Below are positions 62,114 to 64,000 of a stretch of 64,000 nucleotides of DNA, in pieces; the first letter of the stretch is position 1, and each line of letters starts with the position of its first letter. The notes under the pieces were generated by a model. The model saw nothing but the letters and a program-made list of their open reading frames with translations, had not been told where the DNA came from and made no database searches. Source of the stretch: Chlorops oryzae. Taxonomy: Eukaryota > Arthropoda > Insecta > Diptera > Chloropidae. Location of the stretch: the NCBI GenBank assembly GCA_020466095.1, contig CM035807.1:47781389-47845388 (forward strand), read 5' to 3'. A program made the translations under genes and the position numbers.

Positions 62114-64000
62114 GTATGAATGTATTTTGACTCTCGTGAGAGCCGGACGTGGAAATAGTGCTCCGCAAAATATTCGATATAATCTAACTCTAAAGTGATT
62201 AATTCTTAAAACATTAATAAATTATACGAGCTCTTTGCCACCTGAAACTATAGTCTCAAAGTTAATCAATTTAATTTCGTTCTTAAAAGATTGCTCGTGG
62301 AAAAAGTTATATTCCTGTGTTAATAAATTTTGCGAAAAAATAAATAAAATTCTTTGTCCAACAATAAACCTGATACGATATAAGAGAAGCATTATGAATA
62401 CTCCAGTTAATCGCACCTTCAATGCTGCTCTTAATGCACCGGGAAAAAGTTCAGCTAAACTCTCTGAATATGGCTCTACGCCTCGCTTGCTTAAGCTGCT
62501 TGACCTACGCTTCCAACAACAAAATGAGTTATTCGCTCAGCAGCTCCAGTCATCTGAGAGTAAAATTTTCAGTTTCATCGACAGTAAAATGAGCGATTTT
62601 CATAATGAATTTTCCAAAATAAATGAACGCATTTCCCTGCTCGAAAATCAACAAGCTGATGTTGGATCTGTTAAGGGCGAGGTGAATACTCTTCGGGATC
62701 GTGTGTCTATGCTTGAAAATGTTGCCGTGTCAAAAGACCTAAGGATTCATGGAATACCCTACGAAGAGGGCGAAGATCTGTGCACAATTTTCTGCAAATT
62801 GTGTCAAGCTATCAACGTTCCTCCACCAAGCATCTTAAAAATTCATCGCATTCCAAGCAAATCTCCGCAAAGAGTTGATCGTGATATAGTAGCTACTCTT
62901 AGCTCATCATACGAGCGCAACCATATTTTGGCGAATCTCTGCATACCGACGAAACAAAAAGGAACCGTTACAACTGCATATCATTGGAATTACATCAAGC
63001 ATTGCTTTCTACGTAAATGAGAATTTGACCAGAGAAAATCACGAAATTTTTAAGCATGCTCTTTACTTAAAAAAACAAAAACTGCTGTCTGGTGTATTTA
63101 CGCGACGAGGTTTAGTTTTTGTAAAACTCTCTCCGATGTCTCAGCCAAAGTGCATACGTTCTCTTGATGCTTGTCAAGAGTTGATTAGGTCCACAAATAG
63201 CACAAATTTAAGAGCTAACGATATAAGAGCTAACGATATAGGCCTTTTTCGTCACCAACAACAATAAAATTATAAAAAACGAAAAACATATACTGATGCA
63301 GTTCATAATATTTGTTACAATTGTTCACTCTACATTCTGCATTATGAACATTCATTTCTCAATAAGAAGCTTCTCATGTAATAATTTTGCGTTTTATGTT
63401 TCTATATTTATTTATCTTAGCGTGCTAAGTCTAGTTCTAAGTATTTCATTGTTCGATGGTTTAAAATATTATGTTTTAAGTTATTATTGTTGCGATCTAT
63501 CGAGAAATAACTCCCCAAATTATGTTTTAAATTTAATTAATTTTTGTAATCTTTGTGTAAGTAGTTTTTTCTCTGTGTTGGACGTTCTGTTGTTTTGTTT
63601 TTATTTATATATGCATCATTATGAGCAGCAGATCTCATGATATTCACTCGAATTCCAAAGGCTATTTCAATTCTTTACTTAGAATTCTTTCGCTTCAAAA
63701 GAAAGGGCTTAAAGTCTGTCACATCAATGCACAAAGCCTAATTAAAAAAATAGATGAATTTAAAAACAATTTCGAGAATTCGCATGTAGATGCAATTTGT
63801 ATCTCTGAAACTTGGTTTATGAAATCCCTACCGGACGCGTTTATAAACATTAGTGGCTATAATCTTTTTCGAGTCGATCGCGAATCTCGTGGTGGCGGTG
63901 TTGCAATCTACTTAAGATCTGGAATTTCAGGGAAGGTAGTGGCCAAGTCTCCACCGCTTTGTAGTAGTGAATTCATATTTCTTGAGATAAAAAATCAGAG
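62114..64000 (+). mobile_element. Second copy of the non-LTR element, truncated by window edge
   Basis: ORF1 from ATG 62394 with the same frame break as copy one (stop at 63020; remainder to 63267), then endonuclease from ATG 63621 to the window end (SLIKKIDEF, ICISETWF, RGGGVAIYLR). No difference from copy one was noticed in ORF1. Confidence 0.8.

Larger units (their letters stand above)
58977..64000. repeat. Tandem duplication, second unit, runs off window
   Basis: Copy of 50356-55384 with roughly a dozen differences seen by eye. Single-base losses near 59705, 59743, 60334 and 60388 break its gag, and a 3-base loss lies near 60769. The A run at 61437 is two bases longer. The order of elements is the same as in unit one. 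Confidence 0.9.

Overview
The window reads as transposon-dense euchromatin or heterochromatin from an insect, most likely a schizophoran fly (tephritid- or drosophilid-like). The reasons are: AT-rich spacer DNA; mariner, CsRn1-like, mdg3-like and 412-like retroelements; BEL/Pao pieces; a Helitron with fly-type ends; a dispersed repeat carrying the (GACGGACA)n core common in fly genomes; and a promoter with clustered ATCGAT boxes including a canonical TATCGATA (DRE-type) site. I see only one piece of a probable host gene: exon 1 of a MIT-domain protein near 12.4 kb. Almost everything else is mobile DNA inserted into mobile DNA. No rRNA, CRISPR array or prokaryotic feature was seen.

Layout. 1-7.3 kb: a PIF/Harbinger relic (MADF plus transposase pieces), then a palindromic long-arm element (859-6871) whose right arm received an intact CsRn1-type Ty3/gypsy retrotransposon (1871-6263, identical LTRs, 4-bp TSD). 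7.3-14 kb: a hAT-type element (9286-12036, 8-bp TSD) with two PIF/Harbinger-type elements nested inside it, other TTA-TSD MITEs, and the MIT-domain exon with its promoter. 15-16.2 kb: a THAP-DDE transposase relic. 18.35-23.14 kb: a degenerate minus-strand Ty3/gypsy pol whose integrase C-terminus runs, in one uninterrupted frame, into a protein tyrosine phosphatase (PTP) domain. This is the most unusual object in the window. It is broken by a 240-bp MITE and a mariner. 23.4-26.2 kb: two palindromic elements, the larger a Foldback-like element built of tandem subrepeats.

29.3-31.6 kb: a BEL/Pao fragment. 32.6-34.2 kb: a repeat holding a ~126-bp minisatellite with a 251-bp dimer. 34.1-58.6 kb: one 412/mdg1-like gypsy element split into pieces by a Helitron (36561-39577), a second LTR-element assembly (39845-~53170) and a non-LTR retrotransposon (53498-~57973). 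The second assembly has a gag with six zinc knuckles, and that gag is itself split by an intact mdg3-like element (44719-50104). 58.6-59 kb: a BEL gag scrap fused in frame to a second copy of the zinc-knuckle gag.

From 58977 to the window end the sequence repeats 50356 onward with very few differences: a tandem duplication with a unit of about 8.62 kb. The intact CsRn1-like and mdg3-like elements are the youngest arrivals. The gypsy-PTP fusion, BEL, 412-like and Harbinger remains are older and broken. Family assignments come from motifs read by eye; no database search was run.
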